Of a stretch of DNA of 64,000 nucleotides, positions 29,965 through 38,303 are shown piece after piece. The DNA comes from Roseateles toxinivorans (lineage in GTDB: Bacteria; Pseudomonadota; Gammaproteobacteria; Burkholderiales; Burkholderiaceae_C). The notes below the pieces were generated by a model, which did no database searches, was not told the origin of the DNA, and saw only the letters and a program-made list of their open reading frames with translations. Numbering within the stretch: position 1 is the first letter of the stretch; each line of letters starts with the position of its first letter. The DNA lies in contig NZ_SNXS01000004.1 of assembly GCF_004362525.1 (NCBI RefSeq), positions 372,001-436,000 of the forward strand, read 5' to 3'. Position numbers and translations under genes: made by a program.

Positions 29965-31773
29965 ATGCCCATCTCCCTTTCAGTTCGGACGTTGATGGTC
30001 TTGTTTGCGCTGGCCGCCTGCACCGGATCTGGCGCGCAAGATACGCGGTATCAGACGGCGCACCAGATCCAAACTCCGGCGCTGCAGCAGCCGCCTGCGG
30101 TGCTGGCGCAGGCCCTGCAGAAGCGGGTCAACCTGGAGTTCCGCGACGCATCGTTGAGGCAGGTGTTCGAGGCCTTGAGTCGCAGCAGCGGCATCAACTT
30201 CGTGTTTGATCGCGAGGTGCGGGAGACCCGGCTGACGGTGCAGCTGCGCGACGTCACGCTCGAGGAGGCCCTGAGCGTGCTGCAGACAACCCAGCAGCTC
30301 GAACGCAAGCTGCTGAACGATCGCACGCTGCTGATCTATCCCAACACGCCGCCGAAGCAGCGCGAGCACCAGGAGTTGTTGATACGCAGCTTCTACCTGA
30401 CCAGCGCCGATGTGAAGCAGGTCCAGACGCTTGTGCGCACGATGGTCAAGACGCGCGACCTGTTCATCGACGAGCGCCTGAACCTGCTGGTGGCCCGCGA
30501 CACCCCCGAGGTGATCGGCCTGATCGAGCGGCTGATCGCCACGCTGGATCTGCCCGAGCCCGAGGTGGTGATGGAGCTGCAGGTGCTGGAGGTCGCCAAC
30601 AGCCGGCTGGCCGAGCTGGGTCTTGACTGGCCGAGCGAGGTGCAGTCCGGCTTGCCCGGAGGTGCTCAACGTATCGAATGGGGGCAGCGCCGTCAGCTGC
30701 GGGCCAGTGTGCTCAATCCGGCGCTGACCGCAACGCTGAATGGCAGCTCGGGCGACACCACCGTGCTGGCCAAGCCCAGCCTGCGTGCACGCAATCGCGA
30801 GAAGGCCAAGATCCAGATCGGCGAGCGGCTGCCGGTCTTCACCAGCACGGTCAGCGCCAGTGTCGGCGTGGCGGCGTCGGTCAGCTATGTGGACGTGGGT
30901 CTCAAACTGGAGGCCGAGCCCACGGTGCAGCTCGATGGCGATGTGATCATCAAGCTGAACTTTGAAATCACCAATGTGCTGGAGCGGATCAGCCCCGGTG
31001 CAGGCCTGAGCGCCTACCGTGTGGGCACGCGCCATGCGAGTACGTCGCTGCGCCTTCGCGATGGCGAAACCCAGATCCTGGGCGGCTTGATCGGCGACGA
31101 CGACCGCAAGACGGCGCGTGGCCTGCCCTATCTGTCGGAGGCGCCGCTGCTGGGGCGCTTGCTTGGCGTGCAGGGCGATGCGCGCCAGAAGACCGAGCTG
31201 CTGCTGCTCGTCACGCCGCACGTGGTGCGCAGCATGGGAGTGCCCGACGCGGCATCGCGCAGCATTGCCTCGGGCTTTGAACTGCAGCCGGGGGCCGAGT
31301 CGGCACGGCTGGGCGTGCGCGGCAGCGCGGCTGTGGCCATGGTGGGTGGCGCTGGCATGGGCGCTGGCCCGCGGGCTGCCCCGGATGCGCCCGTGACTCC
31401 TGATCAAGCCGAGGCCGTGGCCGAGGAGAACGTGGCCGTGCTCCAGCTCTCGACCTCGGGCGAGATCACCGTGGGTGACACCGCCGCCGTGACCCTGGTC
31501 AACCATTCCGAGGCGACGGTGCGCGGCGAATTGGAGTTCGACGCGGTGATGTTCCAGCCGGCCGAAGCCGGGGCGGCGGGCGCAGGCCAAGGCCGTATCG
31601 CTTTTGAGCTGGCGCCGCAGGGCCAACGGGTGCTGATACTGCGCTCGACGCCGGCGGCGGCGGGCAACACGGCGACTTTCAGCCTGACCGGGCTGGGCGG
31701 CATCAATGCCAAGGGTGAGGCGGTCAACGTCCGTGTTCAGGGGGAGGGAACCCTCGACGTGTCCGCCCCCTGA
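29965..31773 (+). CDS. Orphan GspD/PilQ-type secretin with cohesin-like C-terminus
   Basis: The 602-residue product has a lipobox (LFALAAC, Cys about residue 19), so it is probably an outer-membrane lipoprotein. An N0-type domain (NLEFRDASLRQVFEALSR, residues about 54-120) is followed by an N1-like segment. The secretin domain runs to about residue 410, with VLAKPSLRARNREKAKIQIG, SYVDVGLKLEAEP and LRDGETQILGGLI. After this comes a low-complexity linker and a C-terminal cohesin-like region (residues about 485-600). No other type II secretion or pilus gene is nearby. It may serve a T2SS-like machine encoded elsewhere. An ATG at 29995 is an alternative start. Confidence 0.87.
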   Translation: MPISLSVRTLMVLFALAACTGSGAQDTRYQTAHQIQTPALQQPPAVLAQALQKRVNLEFRDASLRQVFEALSRSSGINFVFDREVRETRLTVQLRDVTLEEALSVLQTTQQLERKLLNDRTLLIYPNTPPKQREHQELLIRSFYLTSADVKQVQTLVRTMVKTRDLFIDERLNLLVARDTPEVIGLIERLIATLDLPEPEVVMELQVLEVANSRLAELGLDWPSEVQSGLPGGAQRIEWGQRRQLRASVLNPALTATLNGSSGDTTVLAKPSLRARNREKAKIQIGERLPVFTSTVSASVGVAASVSYVDVGLKLEAEPTVQLDGDVIIKLNFEITNVLERISPGAGLSAYRVGTRHASTSLRLRDGETQILGGLIGDDDRKTARGLPYLSEAPLLGRLLGVQGDARQKTELLLLVTPHVVRSMGVPDAASRSIASGFELQPGAESARLGVRGSAAVAMVGGAGMGAGPRAAPDAPVTPDQAEAVAEENVAVLQLSTSGEITVGDTAAVTLVNHSEATVRGELEFDAVMFQPAEAGAAGAGQGRIAFELAPQGQRVLILRSTPAAAGNTATFSLTGLGGINAKGEAVNVRVQGEGTLDVSAP

Positions 31774-31904
31774 TTTCAGTCAGCACCATGGTCTGAACAG
31801 CGCCTGCGGGCGCCGATCATGAGTCGTTCGGATCATATGACCCTTGACCGTTCAATTAATCGTCACCGACGCTTGCTAGGCTCGCCCACCAATTGCTTGC
31901 ACTC

Positions 31905-32747
31905 ATGCCATCCATCCTGCCCAACACCGTGCCGAACGCCGAACTTCTTCGCAGCAGTCATGCCGAGGCGATCGTGCGCGTCGTTGAAACCGCGATCGAT
32001 GTGGGGCGGCGCTACCAGTTTTTTGTCTGGACGCAAAGCCATCTGCAGGTGCTGCTGCCGCATAAACTGGCCGTCTGCGGCGCCTACCAGCGCGCCCGCA
32101 GGGAGCTGCATTTCGAGGTCTTCAACAGTGTCTCTCTGCCCGAGCCCGTGCTGGGCTCCTTGGTTGACGGCCGCGGCCCGCTGCTGCAGTACCTGGCGGG
32201 CAGCTGGATCGACAAACGCGGCAAGTCGCTGGCCATCGACGTGGCAGCACTGGACGTTCAAGTCTTCGGCAAGCTGCGCGACGATCTGCTGGCCGCCGGC
32301 CTGGGCGAACTGCTGGTGCACGGTGTCTCCCGCCCCCAGCGGCCCAGCGAGATCGAAAGCCTGTTCATCTTTGCCTCGCCGGGCCTTTGCAGCAGCGCCG
32401 AGCAGCGCATGTACCTGGACCTGCTGCTGCCCCATCTGCACAGCACCTGGCTGCGCGTGCAGGCGGTGGAGCGCGAGATGAAGGAGATGCCTGCGGCCAT
32501 GCATCCGGTGCAGGGTTTGACCCGCGCCCTTATAACCGAGCGCGAACGGCAGATCCTCAGCTGGGTGCGCGAAGGCATGAGCAACCAGCAGATCGGCGAG
32601 GTGCTGGGCATCAGCCCGCTGACGGTCAAGAACCATGTGCAGAAGATTCTGCGCAAGCTCGGCGCCAACAACCGGGCGCAGGCCGTGGCCAGCGCGATGA
32701 CGATGAATCTGCTCGGGCGTTCACCGCGGAGCGAAGGCTCAGTCTGA
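31905..32747 (+). CDS. epsA: LuxR-type regulator of the EpsA (PEP-CTERM/exopolysaccharide) family
   Basis: The 280-residue product has an N-terminal ligand or partner domain (RVVETAIDVGRRYQFFVWTQ and LQVLLPHKLAVCGAY) characteristic of EpsA regulators. The C-terminal LuxR helix-turn-helix contains LITERERQILSWVREGMSN and IGEVLGISPLTVKNHVQKIL. EpsA-type regulators are associated with exosortase B and exopolysaccharide clusters in betaproteobacteria, which fits three PEP-CTERM genes downstream. The ATG at 31905 was chosen over a TTG at 31893. It probably controls the following genes, though no binding sites were identified. Confidence 0.86.
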   Translation: MPSILPNTVPNAELLRSSHAEAIVRVVETAIDVGRRYQFFVWTQSHLQVLLPHKLAVCGAYQRARRELHFEVFNSVSLPEPVLGSLVDGRGPLLQYLAGSWIDKRGKSLAIDVAALDVQVFGKLRDDLLAAGLGELLVHGVSRPQRPSEIESLFIFASPGLCSSAEQRMYLDLLLPHLHSTWLRVQAVEREMKEMPAAMHPVQGLTRALITERERQILSWVREGMSNQQIGEVLGISPLTVKNHVQKILRKLGANNRAQAVASAMTMNLLGRSPRSEGSV

Positions 32748-33052
32748 AAAGGCGGGGAAGTCCCTTGTTCTAGGGGCTTGTCTGTAGTCCGTTTGGCATC
32801 TCTGCCGCCTGAAGGCCGACATCACGAATGTCACGCCTGCGTGCGAAAGTTCCGTTTGTCGATTTTCGCGACCTCGTTCTTTATGCCAGGGCCGCCCTCA
32901 GGGGCCCGGCCGCCCAATGTCGCCGCCTCATGCAGCCCATCCGTGTTGCAGACAAGAAGTGGCCGAACGATCAGGCGTTCCAGGCGGCGCAGCGGGAGGG
33001 TCCCCGATTGCTGCTACCGCCCATGAGTCACAACCACTATCGGAGTTAAAGC
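32748..33052. other. Intergenic region upstream of the first PEP-CTERM gene
   Basis: This 305-bp stretch contains no convincing gene. The short open frames in it have no recognisable family and no good ribosome binding sites. It probably holds the promoter and leader of the PEP-CTERM gene, whose start has GGAG 7 nt upstream (33042-33045). No clear sigma-70 or sigma-54 promoter was identified. Confidence 0.5.
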
Positions 33053-33817
33053 ATGAAACTGAAATCCATCGCCATCGCAACCCTGGCTGTTGCCGCTGCC
33101 GCACCTGCACTGGCTGCCGTCAACCTGGGCAAATACGACGCTGCTGAGCTGTTCCTGGTCATCGGCGACGAGAACCGTTCGGTCGTCGTTGACACCGGCA
33201 TCAAGATGAAGGACTTCCTCGACGCTGCCGCTGCCGGCACCAGCCCCTTCCCGATCAACCTGCCGGTGGCCAGCGCCGCCTGGACCAGCTACCTCAGCAA
33301 CGGCGGCATCACGGCCGGCACCCAATGGGCGCTGACCTCGATCGCCGGTCTTGGCGTGAACGTTGCCGGTATGCACCTGCTGACCACGGTCAACAACAGC
33401 AACACGACCGACTTTGCGAACCTGGCCAGCGACAACCTGTACAACAATGCCAACTATCTGGCCTTCCCGGTCGGTTCGGGCAACCAGACCGGCACCCACA
33501 TCTCGCAAGCCAATGGTTCGAGCTACAACCCCAAGGGCACCGACGCCTATTTCAGCCCTGACTCGTTCACCATCAACACAGCCTTCATCAACATCGGCAG
33601 CAAGGTCGGTGAAAGCGCCAACTTTGTACACGTGACCGGCAGCCAGCTCGACGACTTCGAGCCGGTTACTTTCCAAGAGTACAAGAGCGTGACCGCCAAG
33701 TTCGACGGCACCACGCTGACCGTGACCACCGCCGTGCCGGAACCCGAGTCCTATGCCCTGATGCTGGCCGGTCTGGCAGCCCTGGGCTTTGTCGCTCGCC
33801 GCCGCCGCGCCGACTGA
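33053..33817 (+). CDS. PEP-CTERM sorting domain protein 1
   Basis: The 254-residue exported protein has a signal peptide (MKLKSIAIATLAVAAAAPALA). Its PEP-CTERM tail has VPEPESYALMLAGLAALG followed by RRRR, the exosortase recognition and removal signal. The mature part is Asn/Thr/Ser-rich and has no cysteines. Its N-terminal part (AELFLVIGDENRS then DTGIKMKDFL) aligns with the same region of the proteins at 35950 and 37083, so the three share an undescribed domain. GGAG 7 nt before the ATG supports the start. The protein is probably anchored or processed at the envelope; the function is unknown. Confidence 0.9.
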   Translation: MKLKSIAIATLAVAAAAPALAAVNLGKYDAAELFLVIGDENRSVVVDTGIKMKDFLDAAAAGTSPFPINLPVASAAWTSYLSNGGITAGTQWALTSIAGLGVNVAGMHLLTTVNNSNTTDFANLASDNLYNNANYLAFPVGSGNQTGTHISQANGSSYNPKGTDAYFSPDSFTINTAFINIGSKVGESANFVHVTGSQLDDFEPVTFQEYKSVTAKFDGTTLTVTTAVPEPESYALMLAGLAALGFVARRRRAD

Positions 33818-33854
33818 TCGGCCGCCTAAGCAGGCTAGCCAGGCAGTTCGCCGC

Positions 33855-33886
33855 TGCCACCTGAGGCCCCAGGGCCTTGGGTGGCA
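33855..33886 (+). terminator. Strong hairpin after PEP-CTERM gene 1 (no U-tract)
   Basis: TGCCACC (33855-33861) pairs with GGTGGCA (33880-33886). The stem continues through two G-U pairs and AGGCC/GGCCT around a CCAG loop, about 14 bp in all. The following bases are not T-rich, so this is a transcript-end or mRNA-stabilising hairpin rather than a classical terminator. Confidence 0.55.
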
Positions 33887-33979
33887 TGCAGGCAGAAGCA
33901 CCCCCGTTCCCTCTGTCTGTTCATCGATCGGCTGATCGATGCGGACTGACTCGTCCCTCACTTCTCAAAGGTATCCATC

Positions 33980-35413
33980 ATGATGAAATTCCGTCTGATC
34001 GCTCTGGCCGCCGGCCTCGTGGCCGCCATGGGCTCCGCCCAGGCCTTGACCCCGGCCGAAATCGTCGCCGCCGGCGCCAACCTGAAGGTCATCCACATGT
34101 CTGGCGCCTCGGCTCAGCGTCTGGCCATCGGCAGCGCCTTCAAGGACTTCTGCAACGCCGACAACCACGTCTATTTCAGCAAGTCCACCGGCGGCAGCAA
34201 TAAGGACGGTGACAACCACCGCGCCTATGCCTGCACCTTAAAGGCTGCCGTCGGCACCTGGGCTGTTGGCACCCCCGTGCTGTTCATCAAGCGCGACCAG
34301 GGCGGTTCGGGCCTGGGCGTGAACCAGGTCGCCAAGCAGACCCCCATGGCCTTCATGAAGATCGACAACAACGCCGGCAACTGCGTTGACAAGGGCGTGC
34401 CGGTCAATGGCGACATCGAGACGCCGAACTTCGTTTGCCAGTCCACCGAAAACGTGGCACCGAAGGCCGGTATCTCGGACGTCGAGCCGGCAATCATGAA
34501 CCAGACGGTCAATCTGGAAGCCGGCACTTCCGCCGCCGACCTGACCAAGCTGGACTCGGCCGTGTTCGTGGCCGCCAATTTTGGCGTGGCCGTCAACCTG
34601 AACGCCTATCGCAAGCTGCAACAAGAGCAGGGCCTGACCCAGGATGATGCCGACGCCAACATCCCGTCCATCCCCAGCACCTTCGTTCGCGGCGCACTGA
34701 CCGGCGGCCTGAACGGTTCAGCCGCCGCCAAGCGTGGCTGGAACATGCTGATCAGCGCCGGCACCGATGCCAACATCAATGGCAAGGCCGTCAACGTGTG
34801 CCGTCGCGCCAATGGTTCTGGCACCCAGGCCGTCAGCAATATGTACTTCGCCAACACGCCTTGCGGCGGCAGCAATGGCTTGACGGTCACGGGCTCCACC
34901 GGTACACCGGTCAGTGTCACGGGCTCCGTCAACGTGATCGAGAGCACCGGTTCCGGCGGCGTCATCAGCTGCCTGAGTGACACCACCCAAGGCCAGCTCG
35001 GCACCGCTGCCGACCCTGCCTACGCCCTGGGCGTGCTGAGCCTGGAAAATAACCCCCTTAGCAGCGCCGGCACCAAGGCCTATCGCTTTGTCAAGATCGA
35101 CGGCAAGCTGCCGCGCCGCTCGGCAGCGCAGACCGGCGCCTATGACTTCGTCTACGAAGCCACGATGCAGTGGAACAAGGACGCAGTGCCGGCCGGTTCG
35201 CCCGAAGCCGTGTTCCTGGGCAATATGCGTAGCAACGCCGGCAAGATCGCCAAGATCAAGCTGGTTGACGCCGACTTCCAGAACGGCATGATGGCCACGA
35301 CCGTCTCCTATTCGGGCGGCTGGAACGCTCTGCCTGCTGCCGACAAGGACTATGCCTCGCGCGTCCAGCGCACGGCACTGAACAGCTGCACGCCGCTGAA
35401 GCTGGCCAAGTAA
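33980..35413 (+). CDS. Secreted protein resembling a phosphate-type periplasmic binding protein
   Basis: The 477-residue product has a signal peptide (MMKFRLIALAAGLVAAMGSAQA). Near the start of the mature part, LKVIHMSGASAQRLAIG resembles the SGA(S/T) ligand loop of PstS-like proteins. It has at least six cysteines (NSCTPLKLAK ends the protein), which suggests disulfides in the periplasm. Overall I do not recognise a named family, and the binding-protein comparison is weak inference. It has no PEP-CTERM tail, although flanked by genes that have one. Two adjacent ATGs are possible starts. A broken copy of its 3' end lies just downstream. Confidence 0.75.
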   Translation: MMKFRLIALAAGLVAAMGSAQALTPAEIVAAGANLKVIHMSGASAQRLAIGSAFKDFCNADNHVYFSKSTGGSNKDGDNHRAYACTLKAAVGTWAVGTPVLFIKRDQGGSGLGVNQVAKQTPMAFMKIDNNAGNCVDKGVPVNGDIETPNFVCQSTENVAPKAGISDVEPAIMNQTVNLEAGTSAADLTKLDSAVFVAANFGVAVNLNAYRKLQQEQGLTQDDADANIPSIPSTFVRGALTGGLNGSAAAKRGWNMLISAGTDANINGKAVNVCRRANGSGTQAVSNMYFANTPCGGSNGLTVTGSTGTPVSVTGSVNVIESTGSGGVISCLSDTTQGQLGTAADPAYALGVLSLENNPLSSAGTKAYRFVKIDGKLPRRSAAQTGAYDFVYEATMQWNKDAVPAGSPEAVFLGNMRSNAGKIAKIKLVDADFQNGMMATTVSYSGGWNALPAADKDYASRVQRTALNSCTPLKLAK

Positions 35414-35437
35414 GAACTTTTCCTTAGCGCAGTACCC

Positions 35438-35472
35438 AAGGGCCGGCCCCCACAAGGGTCGGCCTTCTTTTA
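35438..35472 (+). terminator. Intrinsic terminator of the binding-protein-like gene
   Basis: AAGG(G)CCGGCCC (35438-35449) pairs with GGGTCGGCCTT (35456-35466) with one bulged G and one G-U pair, followed by CTTTTATT. It lies 25 bp after the stop codon. Confidence 0.8.
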
Positions 35473-35599
35473 TTGTGTATCAGCCCGCTGTGGGCAGCGC
35501 CACATCTGCGGGGCGGCGATGCCGAACATGCCCTGGGCCAACCAGCCACGGATAACCAGTCGCTGGCCAACGGCCGCGGTGTCCATTACCGATCATGGC

Positions 35600-35787
35600 C
35601 TGCTCTACGACGCCACGATGCAGTGGAACAAAGAGCGGCTGCGCGCGGGCTCGGAGAAGGCCGCCTTTCTGAGCGCCTGGCGTGCCATGGCGGGCAATCT
35701 AGCAATGCTCGCGGCGGGCGACCACTTGCCGCCCGCGCGGCGCGTACTGCCATGAACAGCTGCACTCAGCTGAAGCTCGCCAAGTAG
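35600..35787 (+). pseudogene. Frameshifted remnant duplicate of the 3' end of the preceding gene
   Basis: In one frame, 35606 onward encodes YDATMQWNKERLRAGSEKAAF, which aligns with YEATMQWNKDAVPAGSPEAVF near the C-terminus of the intact gene. In another frame the segment ending at 35787 encodes RTAMNSCTQLKLAK followed by a stop, aligning with RTALNSCTPLKLAK at the intact C-terminus. The two parts are in different frames, and the intervening residues are shortened. This is best explained as a decayed tandem copy. No start codon with a signal peptide is present. Confidence 0.85.
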
Positions 35788-35949
35788 GGCGCTGCGAGGC
35801 CTGGACTGCAGGGTCGCAGTCGCGTGCCGCAGCCCACCCTGCCATTAGGACTAGTGCACTTGCCCGGCCCTACACAAGCCTGTCAAGCACCACGCCGATG
35901 ATGGCGCTATTGCCCCGCACCGATCAACCAGATGTAACGCACCCCGATC

Positions 35950-37083
35950 ATGACCCTGACCCCTTCTCCCTTGCGCGCGCTGTGCACGGCGCTGCTGTTC
36001 ACGCTGCCGAGCCTGGCTCAGGCGGCCTTTTCTACCGGCCCTGGTTCCGAGTTGACGCTGTTTGTGTTCGAGAACGAGGGCAGCGGCAGTGCCGAGGCGT
36101 CCTATGCCTTGGATCTGGGCCTTGTGGCCAGGGACTTTTGGGTTCAGGCTCAGCAGAATGGCGGGTACAGCAAATTCATTGAGCTGGACCGCAGCAGCGA
36201 CGCCAACTTTGCCAAGTTCCTGGATGCGACCAGCGCCACGGCGAGCCAGCGCAAGTGGGCGATTTATGCTCCTGCCGTTGAGAAGGGCGTAGTGGGTGGG
36301 TCGCCCTTTATCCAGCGCGAGTTGTACACCACGCTGGCCAACGCGGGCAGCGCCCAGACCCAGTCGCAAAACTTCATGGCAGCGTTTCAGAGTAGTGCAT
36401 TCACTGCCGCAACTTTTGGTGAATGGCTCAACCTATATGACCCTGCAAATGCCAGCGATGTCAGCATCTTCGCTTCTTTGCAGAACCAGGCTAGTAACAG
36501 CACCCATGGGAGCGTCGCCAACGGCAGTAGCTTCTCGTCAAAGGCCGCGGCCGACCCCGGCTATTTTGGACTTGGTACGGCGTTCTCCGCGAGCGCAGCG
36601 GGGGCAGGCACCGCTTCCCCTGGAGACTGCCTTAAAGGGTTCGTTTGCATCGGCAACTCGATTGGCCAGTCATCGTGGTTCTACAAGGTGGCCGCACCAG
36701 ATCCTTTGGATGAAGAGGCTGGCTATGGGAACCCGATGCTCGACGAATTCGATAACGGCAACGGCACCGCCGGCCACGATGGTTATTGGGGCTTTGCCTT
36801 CAATGCCACGACCAACAAATATGTGCTGAGCTACACGCTGGCGCCGTTCACGCCCACCGCCCTGGCCAACACGGCCGAAGGCCGCTTGCGTCTGCTGACC
36901 ACCGACTATTCGGCGCAATCGGGCCCCTCCCGTCTGATCGGTACTCCGGAGGGCGAGTTCGCGGGCTGGGAGGCCGGCCCGCTGGCTCTGGCGCCGGTGC
37001 CCGAACCCGCGACCTGGGGCTTGATGGGACTTGGGCTTGCAGTGTTTGCGTTTCTGAGGACGCGTTCCAAGGAGCGTTCCTAA
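35950..37083 (+). CDS. PEP-CTERM sorting domain protein 2
   Basis: The 377-residue exported protein has a signal peptide ending near SLAQA and a PEP-CTERM tail with VPEPATWGLMGLGLAVFAFL and basic residues. The mature part contains SYALDLGLVARDFW, then GQSSWFYKV and DEFDNGNG with GYWGFAFN. These motifs recur in order in protein 3 (37083), so the pair are tandem duplicates; the first motif also recurs in protein 1 (33053). Its stop overlaps the next start (TAATG), implying coupling. Unlike protein 1 it has a cysteine pair in GDCLKGFVCIG. The function is unknown. Confidence 0.9.
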   Translation: MTLTPSPLRALCTALLFTLPSLAQAAFSTGPGSELTLFVFENEGSGSAEASYALDLGLVARDFWVQAQQNGGYSKFIELDRSSDANFAKFLDATSATASQRKWAIYAPAVEKGVVGGSPFIQRELYTTLANAGSAQTQSQNFMAAFQSSAFTAATFGEWLNLYDPANASDVSIFASLQNQASNSTHGSVANGSSFSSKAAADPGYFGLGTAFSASAAGAGTASPGDCLKGFVCIGNSIGQSSWFYKVAAPDPLDEEAGYGNPMLDEFDNGNGTAGHDGYWGFAFNATTNKYVLSYTLAPFTPTALANTAEGRLRLLTTDYSAQSGPSRLIGTPEGEFAGWEAGPLALAPVPEPATWGLMGLGLAVFAFLRTRSKERS

Positions 37084-38147
37084 TGTCTCGCTTCACCCTG
37101 CTTGCCGCGTTGGCGCTGGTCGCACCTCAGTTATCCCAGTCGGCCATGGCTTCGATTGGCTTTGGCGACAAGGCCGAGCTTGTATTCCTGCTTTGGGATC
37201 CGATCGCCAAGGTCAGCTACAGCACGGATTTGGGCTTGGATGCTCGATACTTCTGGGGCGACGCCCAACAAGATGCCGGCTATCAGAAGTTCTTTCGCTT
37301 GGATCGTGGCGACGCGGCTCTGGCTGAGTTCTTGACCAAGTCCACCGATGTAAGCAATCAACGCTGGGTCGTGTTGGGAATAGATGCCGCAGCCGAAACC
37401 GGGGTGCCTGGAACCATGCCGGCGCTCGGGGCAATGAGGTTCTTTACGACCTTAAAGCAAGGCCCCGCTGAAGGTGTCATCAATCCAGATTACTCGGCGA
37501 TGACCGGCATGAGCAACCAGAATCTCATGCAGGCGATGTTTTCTACCTCCTCCGCATTGCAGGGCCTAAATAACGCGCCCGCCAGTGCCAGGCTGAACAC
37601 ACACCGAGGGGACGTCAGCAGCAATGGATCAAGCATTGACCTTGAAGGCGCCAACGGATACTTCGCAAAAGGCAGCGGTTTCTGGTCCAAGGACGGCGCG
37701 ACAACGGCTGGCGACGCTTTCTGGGGTGAGTTCTCGGTAAGCAATCGGGTTGGGCAGTCTTCGTGGTTCTACATGCTCAGCAACAGCTCCCAGCTGGGTT
37801 TTAGTTCGGCAATTGCCGTTGACGAATTTGACAATCTGGGCGGCAATGGATACTGGGGTTTGGCCGCGCCAGGCGCAGGTTACTACGACCTGAGTTTCAC
37901 CATGCCGGCAGCATCACCGCAGGCCAGAACGACAACCGAGGAGGGGCTGCGGCGAGTGAGCGCCACAGACTTCGCTGCCAGACTCTCGTCGCGACAAATC
38001 GAGTTGCCTTTCGATGAGTTTGGCGTCAGTGCAGCATCGTCGCCAGGCTTGGCCGCTGCGGTGCCTGAACCCGCCACTTGGGCCAGTCTTCTGGCGGGCC
38101 TGTTGACGCTGGGATGGACAGCACGAGGTCGTTCATTCAGGCGCTGA
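37083..38147 (+). CDS. PEP-CTERM sorting domain protein 3
   Basis: The 354-residue product begins with ATG overlapping the previous stop by one base; an upstream frame extension is a shadow. A signal peptide ends near SQSAMA. The mature region has SYSTDLGLDARYFWGDAQQD, GQSSWFYML, DEFDNLGGNGYWGL and a C-terminal VPEPATWASLLAGLLTLGW followed by Arg residues. It is the paralogue of the preceding protein, with less biased codon use than its neighbours. A short hairpin CCCGCC-GCTG-GGCGGG (38159-38174) follows the stop. It probably acts at the cell surface; the function is unknown. Confidence 0.9.
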   Translation: MSRFTLLAALALVAPQLSQSAMASIGFGDKAELVFLLWDPIAKVSYSTDLGLDARYFWGDAQQDAGYQKFFRLDRGDAALAEFLTKSTDVSNQRWVVLGIDAAAETGVPGTMPALGAMRFFTTLKQGPAEGVINPDYSAMTGMSNQNLMQAMFSTSSALQGLNNAPASARLNTHRGDVSSNGSSIDLEGANGYFAKGSGFWSKDGATTAGDAFWGEFSVSNRVGQSSWFYMLSNSSQLGFSSAIAVDEFDNLGGNGYWGLAAPGAGYYDLSFTMPAASPQARTTTEEGLRRVSATDFAARLSSRQIELPFDEFGVSAASSPGLAAAVPEPATWASLLAGLLTLGWTARGRSFRR

Positions 38148-38303
38148 AACCCGAGTTGCCCGCCGCTGGGCGGGGATATCGATGCCGGCTACGCCATTGA
38201 GTGGCATCGGCCGGTATGAGCCTGCGCGGCTTGCGGCCCGGATAGGCCAAACGGATCAGTTCCTTTCATCGCGGGTTCACTGTCGCTCGCCACACTCAAA
38301 GCC

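Noticed and set aside
28321-31773. Secretin plus protease as part of a local type II secretion cluster
   Set aside because: No ATPase, inner-membrane or pseudopilin genes are in the region, so the secretin is described as orphan.
32761-33052. Possible sigma-54 promoter (GG-N10-GC around 32800) before the first PEP-CTERM gene
   Set aside because: The -12 half does not match the TTGC consensus well, and GG-N10-GC occurs by chance often in GC-rich DNA.
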